NCBI RefSeq assembly: GCF_018991925.1
Contig: NW_024737068.1
Span: 1,307,239-1,371,238 of the forward strand
DNA: 64,000 bases
Direction: 5' to 3'
Origin: Homarus americanus
Taxonomy: Eukaryota; Arthropoda; Malacostraca; Decapoda; Nephropidae
Positions 52,350-62,499 of the stretch are shown here, one piece after another. Position 1 is the first letter of the stretch. Each line of letters begins with the position of its first letter. The position numbers and the translations under genes were made by a program. The notes under the pieces were generated by a model. The model did not search any database and was not told where the DNA came from. It was given only the letters and a program-made list of their open reading frames with translations.

Positions 52350-53294
52350 GTTTATCTGTGAAGGGGAGTTAATAATTTCCTAAAATGTCGAGTTCATTTA
52401 CTAACAAGAGTATATAATGTCTCAAAAATTATATCACTTATCTCAACAAACTGTACAGACAATTTGTTACCATGTTGGTGTTAAATTAGTTTCAATATTA
52501 TAAAAGAAATACATATTACAGATTCTGAATACAATAATTGTTTTAAATAAATGTGAATAAATTTTGAAATATTAACGAGATACAGTAACATTTTGTCAGA
52601 GTCCAGAAAATTACAGTGAACGGTGGTATAAACATATTAGTTTCGTAGTCCCTAAACACATTATATACTGTACATGCAACATTTATCGCCTCTTCCTCAC
52701 TTACAGTTCACACTTTAAAATACTAATATAACAGCTTCAATTTTGTTATTATTTACAACTTGTGAGATTATAATAGATAAAATGAATAAATATTATACTT
52801 AAAGATTATTATTTTTCTTCTAAGAGTCAATACTTTTCCGATAACCGTTTAGTTCACATTTCACAACAGCAACACATGAACCAGGTATGCTATTTAAAGC
52901 TAACTAAATATAAGACTACAAACTAGGCATTATTTTTACTTCCGGGTATAGATTAGCCATCATCAGAGCGAGAAATAGGTCAGTAGGCTTAGTAGTCCTC
53001 CTCCCCCTCCTCTCGCCACCTCCTCACAGTGACGCTAGTTGACTTGACTGACGACTGACTGACTCTTTTCTTTAACTTCAGCGTAATGTCCATAGTTTCC
53101 TTTTGCTCTTTTGTTTTTTATAGCATCGTGATATGAAAATTTCTTATAATAAAAATATATATATGTGATATGGACGAAGTTTAAACACACACATACTGAC
53201 GAATGATATAAAAACACCAAGACAGATGCCAGTACATGTTAAGTCAAGCCGTTCACTTACACGTCACATGTCTTAAGAAAAAAGTGACATGCAA

Positions 53295-53331
<37 letters not shown>

Positions 53332-53806
53332 GGGGGGTGGGTTATTACACATATGGGTGGGCTAGAACACAGGAGAGAGTCAGTGGGCGGGTGGGTGGGT
53401 GGGTTGGGTCGGCGGGTGTGAACTTTGTTAAGAAATCTGAACTTTATATCTTCAAGAAAAATATAAAAAAATCAAGGAATTTATTTTCGATTTATATTCT
53501 CAACTTTGAAACTATACAGGAAACTTATATCAATTTTCTTTAGTCTAGTAATTAAGAACTAAATATTGTAAACACGCGTATAAGGCAATTAGATAATATA
53601 TAAGATGTAATTAGACGATATAAGGATTGATATAATATAATTTTTTTTTAATTTCAAAGTTGTTTTTTTTAAGTTAAATTAATCCGGTGTTATGAATTAA
53701 ATAAAGAGATGTTAATTAGTTTCTTGTATATGCAGGTGAGTGTGAGTGTTACCTGCGACACACACACACACAGTATCGCTATTCTCCTTGACATAATGTT
53801 AGCAGT

Positions 53807-53844
<38 letters not shown>

Positions 53845-54320
53845 TGTGCATATTTCATGGTACCTTATTGATTTTAACTGGTTAGGTATCCGGAACTTAC
53901 AGCTCTCTTGTTTTAAGTCTCTCTGTCTCTATTAGTTGTTTACATTTTACTTGATTCTTGTTTGTTATCTTGTTTCTTCCACGTTTGTTTATCAGTCTTC
54001 TCTTCTCTTCTCTTCTCTTCTTCACTATATCTTAATCACATCATTTATTACTTTATATCTCTCTTCTTCTTCTTCTTCTCCTTCATTTATCATTGATTTC
54101 TTTCACTACCTCCTCCTCCTCTTTCTTCTATCTATTACATTCTTCTTCTTTCGTTTGTCTTTTGTTTCATTCTTTATTATTGAACTCTTTCCTTCTTTCT
54201 TAACACCATTATTTCAATTTCTTCATTTCTCTCTATGTCTTTCATTCGTGATTTATTTTTCCTCCTCTTCTGTTTTCTTTTAAGGAGAATCTTTACATTA
54301 TTTTATTCATTTTTCTGTCT
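52350..54320. other. AT-rich sequence with (GT)n and CT-rich tracts
   Basis: (GT)n lies at 53301-53328 and 53812-53836, and TTCTTC/TCTTCTC-rich sequence at about 53995-54280. No exon was recognised. Confidence 0.55.
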
Positions 54321-54326
54321 TGGCTA

Positions 54327-54640
54327 TAATTATGTTGTCTTGGCTATAATTATGTTGTCTTGGCTATAATTATGTTGCCTTGGCTATAATTATGTTATCT
54401 TGGCTATTATTATGTTGTCTTGGCTATAATTATGTTATCTTGGCTATAATTATGTTATCTTGGCTATAATTATGTTGTCTTGGCTATAATTATGGTGTCT
54501 TGGCTATAATTATGGTGTCTTGGCTATTATGTTATCTTGGCTATAATTATGTTGTCTTGGCTATAATTATGGCGTTTGGTCTTATATTAGGTTAAATTAG
54601 GTTACGGTATATTAGGTTAGGTTAGGTTAGGTTAGGTTAG
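54327..54640. repeat. 20-bp minisatellite GGCTATAATTATGTTGTCTT plus (TTAGG)n seed
   Basis: Thirteen near-identical units are followed by (GGTTA)7 near 54612-54645. Confidence 0.93.
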
Positions 54641-54999
54641 GTTCTCCCAGGCAAGAAGGTTGACCACCAGGCATGAGGGAAGGTCACTGAATTATTGAGG
54701 ACAACAAACATGGCCGCCATCTAAAGCTCATGAAACGACGTGTAAAACAAAAGAGCAACGTTGAGTGTGATGCGATAACTGTGTCCACTCCCACGGCGTT
54801 GACAGTGTGTGATTTTATTAGTTCAACGCTATTTACAACGCCTAGTATTGTTTTTCAGCGTTGATTTCTATTATCATTAACTCAACGCTGACCATTTACA
54901 ACTATTTACAACGTATTTACACATTCAACGCCTTGTATTCTATTTCAGCTTTGATTCCCATATTCCGTAGCGTTGAATGAATGCCGTTTAACACTCCAG

Positions 55000-55062
55000 A
55001 CAACGGGGGAGAGGATCTGTTGAACGTCTGTTACTCCAAAAGGTCAACAGACGAGCCGACGG
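55000..55062 (+). CDS. Candidate internal exon of unrecognised gene
   Basis: Acceptor CACTCCAG ending 54999; donor GACGG|GTATGT at 55063. One frame is fully open and looks protein-like: NGGEDLLNVCYSKR then STDEPTG, phase 2 to 1. No family was recognised. It may belong with the exon-like segments at 57689 and 58316, but phases agree only if the shorter acceptor at 57691 is used. It could also be chance. Confidence 0.3.
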
Positions 55063-55094
55063 GTATGTGTGTTATGTGGTCACGCCCTCTAATG

Positions 55095-55620
55095 TTGGTT
55101 ACGCCTCTTGTAACACTGTTGGCTATGTATTGTAATGCTAATAGCTATATTGTAGTGCTGTTGGCTATATTATAACACTGTTGGCTATATTGTAAAGTAT
55201 TGGCTATATTGTAACGTATTAGCTATATTATAACTTGACTATATTATAACGTGTTGGCTATATATTGTAACGCTGATGGCTGTATTATAACACAGTTGGC
55301 TATATTGTAACGTATTGGCTATATTATAACACATTTGGCTATATTGTAACGTATTGGCTATATTATAACACATTTGGCTATATTGTAACGTATTGGCTAT
55401 ATTATAACACAGTTGGCTATATTGTAATGTGTTGGCTATATTATAACTTGGCTATATTGTAACGTGTTGGTAATATTATAACACAGTTGGCTATATTGTA
55501 ACGTGTTCGCTATATTATAACACATTGGTTATATTGTAACGTATTGGCTATATTATAACTTGGCTATATTGTGACGTTGTTGGCTATATTGTGACGTTGT
55601 TGGCTATATTGTAACACTGT
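55095..55620. repeat. About 18/36-bp minisatellite TTGGCTATATTGTAACGTA
   Basis: About 25 units alternate GGCTATATTGTAACGTATT and GGCTATATTATAACACAT. Confidence 0.93.
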
Positions 55621-56270
55621 TAACTATACAGTAAACACGACAGTGTTACGAACCACTCCATCAATTGTCCTGATCTACCTACCCAGCACCACGAGCAACG
55701 CCATCTAGGGACGAAACCCGAGTATGCCTAGTCTTAGTTACCACTCCGGGGTTTCCCTTCTCCATATCCTGGCTGTTGCTTCACCTCCTCCAAGTCTTCC
55801 TCATCAGCTCCAGATCGAGGAAAGTTCAGTTCACTCTGGGAAGTGACCATACTAGGATCACCTATCCTGGAAACCTACGGCACAGTGACTACCTACCACC
55901 GTCTTCAATACTCAGCCTTACTCGTCAGCCATCTCATCTCCTCACTTAAGTATTGTAAACCCTATATTGCCTCCCACCTCCACGTGCTTTAGTTTGTTGT
56001 ATAAATATGTATATACTGTTAAGCCAATGTTGCGTATGTTTAGGTTAAGTATGGTTAAGGGTAAATTGTAGAAAGCTGAATATTTTGTTAAGGAATTTAT
56101 GGTACTTTATTATACACAACAAAAACTCGCATCCTTTGTCTACCATTTTATAGTCCGATTGTCTTTGTTTTTTTTATTGTTGTTGCATGTTGGGATCTGG
56201 GTAGACTTTTAACTATATTCTAAATCCCCAACTCGTAACAACAGTAGCATCAACACCACCAAGAACACTA
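55621..56270. other. Unassigned sequence
   Basis: No gene or array was recognised. A weak cluster of CACC/CTCC-rich sequence lies at 55720-55970. Confidence 0.5.
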
Positions 56271-56461
56271 ACAACAACAATAACAACAACAACAACAACA
56301 ACAACAACATTCCTCCTTTCCTCCACTTCTATAACTGATAAACAAAGAAACTCACCATAACTTTGTGTCTCTGGTACAGTGTGTTGGTGCGTCTTCAGCA
56401 TCAACACGACAGACTTACATACGTCCTCCTCACTGTTGCCAAGATCTTAGTGTTCATTTAT

Positions 56462-57285
56462 CTGACCCCAGTATTAATAGACCCCAGTACTAATAGGCCC
56501 CAGTACTAATAGACCCCAGTGCTAATAGACCCCAGTATTAATAGACCCCAGTACTAATAGGCCCCAGTACTAATAGACCCCAGTACTAATAGACCCCAGT
56601 ACTAATAGATCCCAGTACTAATAGGCCCCAGTACTAATAGACCCCAGTACTAATAGACCCAGTACTAATAGACCCCAGTACTAATAGACCCTAGTACTAA
56701 TAGGCCCCAGTACTAATAGATCCCAGTACTAATAGGCCCCAGTACTAATAGACCCTCAGTACTAATAGACCCCAGTACTAATAGATCCCAGTACTAATAG
56801 ACCCAGTACCAAGATCCCAGTACCACAGACCCCAGCACCAATAGACCCCAGCAATAGACCCCAGTACTACTAGACCCCAGTACACAGGCCCCACACACAG
56901 ACCCCAGTACTACTAGACCCCAGTACTAGACCCCAGTACTAGTAGACCCCAGTACCACAGACCCCAGCACTAACAGACCCCAGTACTAATAGACCCCAGT
57001 ACCACAGACCCCAGTACTAATAGACCCCAGCACTAATAGACCCCAGTACCACAGACCCCAGTACTAAAGATCCCAGTACTACAGACCCCAGTACTAATAG
57101 GCCCCAGTACTACAGATCCCAGTACCACAGGCCCCAGTACTAATAGACCCCAGTACTAATAGACCCAGTCCAGTACTAATAGACCCAGCACTAATAGACC
57201 CCAGTACTAATAGACCCAGTACTAATAGATCCCAGTACTAATAGGCCCCAGTACTAATAGACCCCAGTACTAATAGGTACCAGAT
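56462..57285. repeat. 16-bp minisatellite ACTAATAGACCCCAGT
   Basis: About 50 tandem copies with GACCC/GGCCC/GATCC variants and some 13-bp shortened units (ACCACAGACCCCAGT). An (AAC)n run lies just upstream at 56270-56310. Confidence 0.96.
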
Positions 57286-57688
57286 TACCTAAATCCAGAT
57301 GCTGATGGTTAAGATAACAGATGGTAATGACGTACACACACACCAACAGGATATGACCATTAACTATGTTTTTATTCGCCGGAAAGTCTTACTAAGAACA
57401 GATGGGATACTCGAGGCCAACCAGACCGTCTGCTGTAGTGAGAGGCCTTACTGACATTTAAAGTGCATCGGTAATTGCTGCTGCAGTGTGTATACCGCGG
57501 GGATTACAATGCAGTGTATGACAAGTGTTTTGTATTGGATTAAGATTAACATAACGCTCCCTCAGCTAAGTGTCAGGTGAATGGGTGTCACTTATATAGT
57601 GAAACTCATTTATCATTATTATATAAATCCAAACAAACGGCTGAATGCAGAATGATGAATAGAAACGACATTTTACACCAAATTCCAG

Positions 57689-57889
57689 AGGTGTCGGGGC
57701 GACGTGTGGTTGGCTGACGGTTACAGATGGGCGGAGCAGGAGTGTGCCTGTGATGTAATTGGTCCCCAGGATCATCTCCCGCACATGTGCTGATGGAGCC
57801 GACCGCTGACTGGCCCCGCGCCAAGTACCTGCCGCAGTGATCATCAAGAAAGACAAGACTAAGGAGCGTACTGTCTGTGTTCCTAGCGG
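57689..57889 (+). CDS. Candidate Cys-containing exon, frame-disrupted, unrecognised gene
   Basis: Acceptor AATTCCAG ending 57688 (alternative AG at 57690); donor TAGCGG|GTAAGG at 57890. Three frames contain protein-like stretches. From 57692 it reads RGDVWLADGYRW then AEQECACDVIG; from about 57790 ADWPRAKYLPQ; from about 57837 VIIKKDKTKERTVCVPSG. The last joins in phase with the segment at 58316 (RRRRTPEDVTNIQ). The W..DGYRW...C.C pattern resembles small secreted Cys-rich domains of the VWC kind, but this is weak. It may instead be a 5' untranslated exon of the gene whose start codon is at 58593, with coincidental open frames. Confidence 0.3.
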
Positions 57890-58315
57890 GTAAGGATTTA
57901 TTTGACAATTATAATTATACCTGTACCTTCAGATGATCAGCTTCATAATGTAGATAATGGTGTAGTGTGTGGGAGGCGTTCCACCACCTTGCTGGGCCTC
58001 ACCATCAACACCTCAGATCAAATTATGAAAAAAAATGAACAAACGGAAATCGATAACAGGGTCTGATATAATCAATAGTACTTTAGCTTATAGTTTATCT
58101 TGAGAGTTTCCTGGTGTAGACCTTTTGATCAGACACCAGGGTCAGGTCACCGTGTCACCCACTTCTTCTCGTTGTTTTTAGTGGGTTGCTGACCGATTTT
58201 TTTAATTTAGTCAGGTTGGGCAGACAGTGGCTCTCGGCCTGAGGATTACCGCCCCTCAGTGCCCACTCCTCACCTCCTCACACCCCAAAACACTCAGTAT
58301 TTATCTTTCCTGTAG

Positions 58316-58400
58316 ACGGAGGCGGAGGACACCTGAAGACGTCACCAACATCCAATGCAAGAAAGAGAACACCATCCTGACGAAGACCTCGGTGTACTGA
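58316..58400 (+). CDS. Candidate terminal coding segment or 5' UTR exon
   Basis: Acceptor TATCTTTCCTGTAG ending 58315. In phase with the upstream donor the frame reads RRRRTPEDVTNIQCKK then ENTILTKTSVY and stops at TGA 58398-58400. The alternative is that the exon continues without a break to the start codon at 58593, making this part 5' untranslated. Both readings rely on the same acceptor. Confidence 0.3.
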
Positions 58401-58592
58401 CGGGTGTTAAGACGTCAGAGGAGCGTACTGAGAAGTGGAGGCACAAGACTAAGTCGTGAAAGGACCCGAGGTGGGACGTGTGAAGGAGGGACGCGCAGGA
58501 CACAAGAAGCGGGACACACTGGTCTTAGATGACTGGTGGACACTCTAGACACCGCTGCTCCTGCCTCTAATTGAGAACCTCCACTACTGACG

Positions 58593-58733
58593 ATGGCGTC
58601 GCAAACACAAGTGATCGGAAGGGCGTGGCTCTTCACCCTCCTCTGTCTGTCCACGACGCTGGTGACAGTCATACACGCCCAACAGAAAATAAACATATGG
58701 TATCAACCAAACCAACACCACCACTGCCCATGA
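58593..58733 (+). CDS. Start of secreted or membrane protein: signal peptide exon
   Basis: ATG at 58593 in a good context (GACGATGG) opens a frame of 46 codons. The first 29 residues form a textbook signal peptide: MASQTQVIGRAW, hydrophobic core LFTLLCLSTTLVTV, cleavage after IHA before QQKINIWYQ. The frame ends at TGA 58731-58733. A donor ATATG|GTATCA at 58700 could make this the first coding exon of a gene that continues beyond the window. Alternatively it is a very small secreted peptide. No family was recognised. Confidence 0.45.
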   Translation: MASQTQVIGRAWLFTLLCLSTTLVTVIHAQQKINIWYQPNQHHHCP

Positions 58734-59104
58734 TGACTTCAGCTCAACTTTTCACTGACCTTCCCTCGACCTTATTGTCCCCTAACAACACACACATGTC
58801 CCCTGAACCTCACAGATAAACACACCTGCTGCTGGATGGTCGTAATATGAGCCGCCATACCACAGGTTCTACCAGGCTGGTGGTGAACGTTAGAGGGTTT
58901 TGACTCCTCACATTAGTACGAGTCATTCTCATCCTTATGTGTGTATCAATTTTATCACATTGTATTTATAGCGGCACCAGGAGTTCACATTGATTGATTC
59001 ACTCAACACACCACAAAGCCACTAATATGATATAATGATCTAAACTTACAATAACAGGTGCAGTAGTACAGTATGTAAGATCAGCCACACCACTGAAGGT
59101 TATG

Positions 59105-59840
59105 TAATAATAATTATTAACGTTTTATTGAAAGAACATGGCAGCCGGAAGGCTGAAATATTTTAGTGAATACAAGTTACCATAAGTGATACAAATATGT
59201 TCTATAATAACAAGGCGGGGAGAAGGTCATACTACAGGGACGACATAGTGACAGCAAAAAAGGTAAGATTGACTGAGAGTGAATACACTGGTTGATTGCG
59301 AGTTGTTGATAATTTTACAATAGTTGGGACTGGGCTGTTCTTGTAGCGATCAGTATGTGCTCGTATGGGCTGGATGCGGTTGTGGTGTCGAACAGCAATA
59401 CGCGGACGAGGGATCTCGTGAAAGTAGGAGCTGTATGGAGTAGCGTGCCTTCACCTAATTTTGCAGACGAGGTCGTGGTATGCTGGGAGAGCCTATATGC
59501 AAAGGAGCTTCTTGATATGTGGAGTAGGAAGTGGAGAGAATAATCTTGCATGCCCTCTTGCACTTTTTCTAGGTGTTTACGTTGTGTGGCATTTAGGAGG
59601 AAGACCAGGTAGGGGAGCCATAGGTGAAGTTAAGTATGAATGTTGAGTAAACACTGAGGAATCTCGGGCGCAGGAACACCGAGGATTCGAATCGGGAAGG
59701 AGGTGGAGACGAAAACTGGATGATTTGACAACTTCACTGACGTGTTTCCAATTTAGTTTGTTATCTATAGTGACGCCGAGGAGCTTAGTGGAGTCTACAA
59801 CCTGAGTGTGTTGGAGGCCAAAAGTAATGGAGGGGTTGGG
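59105..59840 (-). mobile_element. Non-LTR retrotransposon A, 3' part (minus strand)
   Basis: On the minus strand the sequence reads PNPSITFGLQHTQVVDSTK then LLGVTIDNKLNWKHV, followed by fragments such as KLGEGTLLHTAPTFTRS. This is typical of the region after the reverse transcriptase domain of LINE ORF2. AATAAA near 59131 (minus strand) and an AT-rich end mark a likely 3' terminus about 59105. Frames are broken. It is the continuation of the RT fragment at 61079-61925. Confidence 0.7.
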
Positions 59841-61078
59841 ACAAAGCTTTGACAGTGTACCCCACGAAAGGCTGAAATCAAACTGAAGGGCACGGAATTC
59901 GTGTCGCTAGCGTGGATAGAAGACTTTCTACATGACCGCAAGCAATGTGTGTGGATTAACAGGAAATCGTCATCTGTACCTGTACAAGTGGGGTACCGCA
60001 GGGTATGCAGCCCCGCTGTTGTTGTTTGTCATAAATGATATGCCTGACGTTGTACACTCCTCCATACAAATGTTTGCCGATGACGCCAAGTTATTTCGGG
60101 AAATTAAGAACCAAGCGGACTGTGAAGAGCTGCAGAAGGACCTCTGTGGGCCAGGAATGGTCGAAGGAATGGCTGCTGAGATTCAATGTCACGAAGTGTA
60201 AGAGGATGCACCTGGGGCGTACCAACGGTAAGGAGGCGTACCATATGTCCCAACGGGATGAAGAAAATGTACTAGTTGAGACTGTGTGTGAGAAGGACCT
60301 AGGTGTGTATGTTGACAATGAGCTGAAGTTCTCGGGCCATTGTGAGAAGAAGGTAAATCAGGCAAATAAATTATTGGGCCTTATAAGAAGGTCGTTCAGA
60401 TATCTAGACGGTCCGTCCCTCGTGACGGTCTTCAGGAGTGAAGTGCTTCCCCATCTGGAGTACTGTCACCCCATCTGGTCCCCGAGATATGCTAGGGACT
60501 GTCAGTTGGTTGAAAATGTTCAAAGGAGGGCCACCAAGCTGGTTGCCTGCACTTCGGCATCTCAGCTACCCTGCGAGATTGGAGCGCCTGAACTTGCCTA
60601 GCTTATACTACAGACGGGCAAGGGGGGACCTAGTTGAGGTTTATAAGCATCTCAGGGGGCACTACTCAGTTGAGTGTCCTTACTTGGAGCTGGCGGACGC
60701 TCGCCCCACAAGGGGTCACAGCTCAAGATTGAAGAAGCCGCAAGTCCGGAAAACCGTGAGGGCAAACTTTTTCGGAGTGAGGGTTGTAAACTCTTGGAAC
60801 AATCTACCAGAGAGTGTTGTGACGGCACCGAGTGTGAGCTCTTTCAAGAGAAGACTTGACCAACACTGGAGCGGGTTCAGGTACATTCAGGAGCCGGTGC
60901 ATGCCCAGTATTTACCAACAGTGCGTGACAGAGACGTGACCGATCGCCCGGGCGGCTAGCGAGCCGATCTTTTGGTGAAGAAGATAAATGAAAAGGAAAA
61001 GTAATCAGAGACGTGACCGATCGCCCAAGCAGCTAACAAGCCGATCAGTGGCGAAGAGGATAAAAGTAAAAAGTAAAA
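59841..61078 (+). mobile_element. Non-LTR retrotransposon B, 5'-truncated, CR1/L2-like (plus strand)
   Basis: It begins inside the RT domain (FDSVPHERLK), continues with VFINDMPD-like FVINDMPDVVHSSI and the catalytic FADD motif (MFADDAKLF at 60069-60095). Next come VEEKDLGV-like CEKDLGVYVDNELKF, LGLIRRSFRYLDG, LPHLEYCHPIWSP and VQRRATKLV, then LNLPSLYYRRARGDLVEVY, and finally VRVVNSWNNLPESVV and SFKRRLDQHW near the end. The order is that of CR1/L2-type ORF2 C-termini; clade is recalled, not tested. At least three frame changes make it non-functional. The 3' end has two diverged copies of an approximately 75-bp GAGACGTGACCGATCGCCC segment and ends in TAAAAGTAAAAAGTAAAAG. Confidence 0.82.
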
Positions 61079-61925
61079 GCATAACCATGGTCTTGATGGT
61101 GGAGTCGTCGACATATTTCCAGCGAGCAGAGGTTTCCCTTAGGGCATCATTGATAAGCATAAGAAAGCAGAGCGGTCCCATCTTGGTGCCTTTGGGGACG
61201 CCACAGGTGAGTGACTGAAAAGTGGAGACACCCCCCGGAAGCGTACAGCTTGGCGTCGGTTACTGAGGAAGTCTGTAAGCCATTGTATAAGACTTTCTAA
61301 ACCCGAGGTCGATAGCTTTGTTGATGATTACATTGTGGTCGACTAGGTCAAATGCCTTGGTGAAGTCAATGACGGCGACAGCTACAGACGTTTTTCGTTT
61401 TTCCAGATGGCGGTATATGTAGTTGAGAAAGATGACAAGACTGAGTGGTGAAGGAAATTTTCATATTGCCAAATTGCTGAGGATCTACGGCGCCTGCAAT
61501 ATTAGCACAAGCCCAGTCAAACACGAAACTTTCACAGATTAAACTGGGTATTGGGGTGATGGCAATGGGTCGTAGCTCATTTAAGGATAGTGGGCTGGTT
61601 GACTTGGGCACTGGTGACACATTTGAGGTCTTCCAGTCAGCTGGGCATCCTGCTTGGCTGAGGGAAGGATTGATGATGGAACAGAAGGGTTTAGCTAGTT
61701 CCGGGGAGAACTCTTTGTAGAGTTTCATTGGTAAGTCAATGTGGGTGGTGGAGCGCTTTAACTTCAGTTTGTCCAGACGTTTTGCTACTTCAAATTCTTG
61801 TACTAAGTCAGTGGGAAACGGGGGCTGGTAGGTAAGCAGGGAGACTGGTTGTGTCAAGCCTGGGAAGCGTCTGACATACAGTTGCGAAATGATTGTTTGA
61901 TTGCTCAGTTGCGTCACCATTCGTG
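61079..61925 (-). mobile_element. Non-LTR retrotransposon A, reverse transcriptase part (minus strand)
   Basis: Minus-strand frame 61366-61920 contains FPTDLVQEFEVAKRLDKLK, ADWKTSNVSPVPK, LNELRPIAITPIPSLICE and VDPQQFGNMK. Then, after frame changes, AVIDFTKAFDLVDHN, CGVPKGTKMGPLCFLMLIND and the catalytic YVDD (61104-61115). These are RT domain blocks 0-5 in order. The upstream endonuclease is absent, so the copy is 5'-truncated near 61925, next to a short (GT)n. Confidence 0.82.
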
Positions 61926-62004
61926 TGTGTGTGTGTGTGTAGTACTGGAGGTATTCACGTAGCCATCTAAAACCCTTGAAGAATTCCTGACATTCCTGTT
62001 CACC

Positions 62005-62355
62005 AGCTTATGACACTATTAATCAACTCCTGACACCATAAATCAACTTCTGACACTATTAATCAACTCCTGACACTAGTAATCAACTCCTGACACTAGT
62101 AATCAACTCCTGACACCATAAATCAACTTCTGACACTATTAATCAACTCCTGACACTAGTAATCAACTCCTGACACTAGTAATCAACTCCTGACACCATA
62201 AATCAACTTCTGACACTATTAATCAACTCCTGACACTATTAATCAACTCCTGACACTAGTAATCAACTCCTGACACTATTAATCAACTCCTGACACTATT
62301 AATCAACTCCTGACACTACTAATCGATACCTGACACAATTAATCAACTGCTGACA
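62005..62355. repeat. 20-bp minisatellite TCCTGACACTAGTAATCAAC
   Basis: About 17 units. ACACTAGT, ACACTATT and ACACCATA variants alternate as a higher-order repeat of about 60-120 bp. Confidence 0.94.
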
Positions 62356-62499
62356 CTCCTGATCACCACTACCGTCAGCAAACACTCCCTACGTCTTTAA
62401 ATTTTGTTCTCGTTCTACTGGTCGTGTTCCTGTCAATACACTTGAGGTACACAGGTAGAACTCATCTGTGTGTTAGTCAGGCTATAAAGATCCCATCAA

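Noticed and set aside
57566..57908. Minus-strand frames over the candidate exon at 57689-57889
   Set aside because: No family resemblance, and the splice signals fit the plus strand better.
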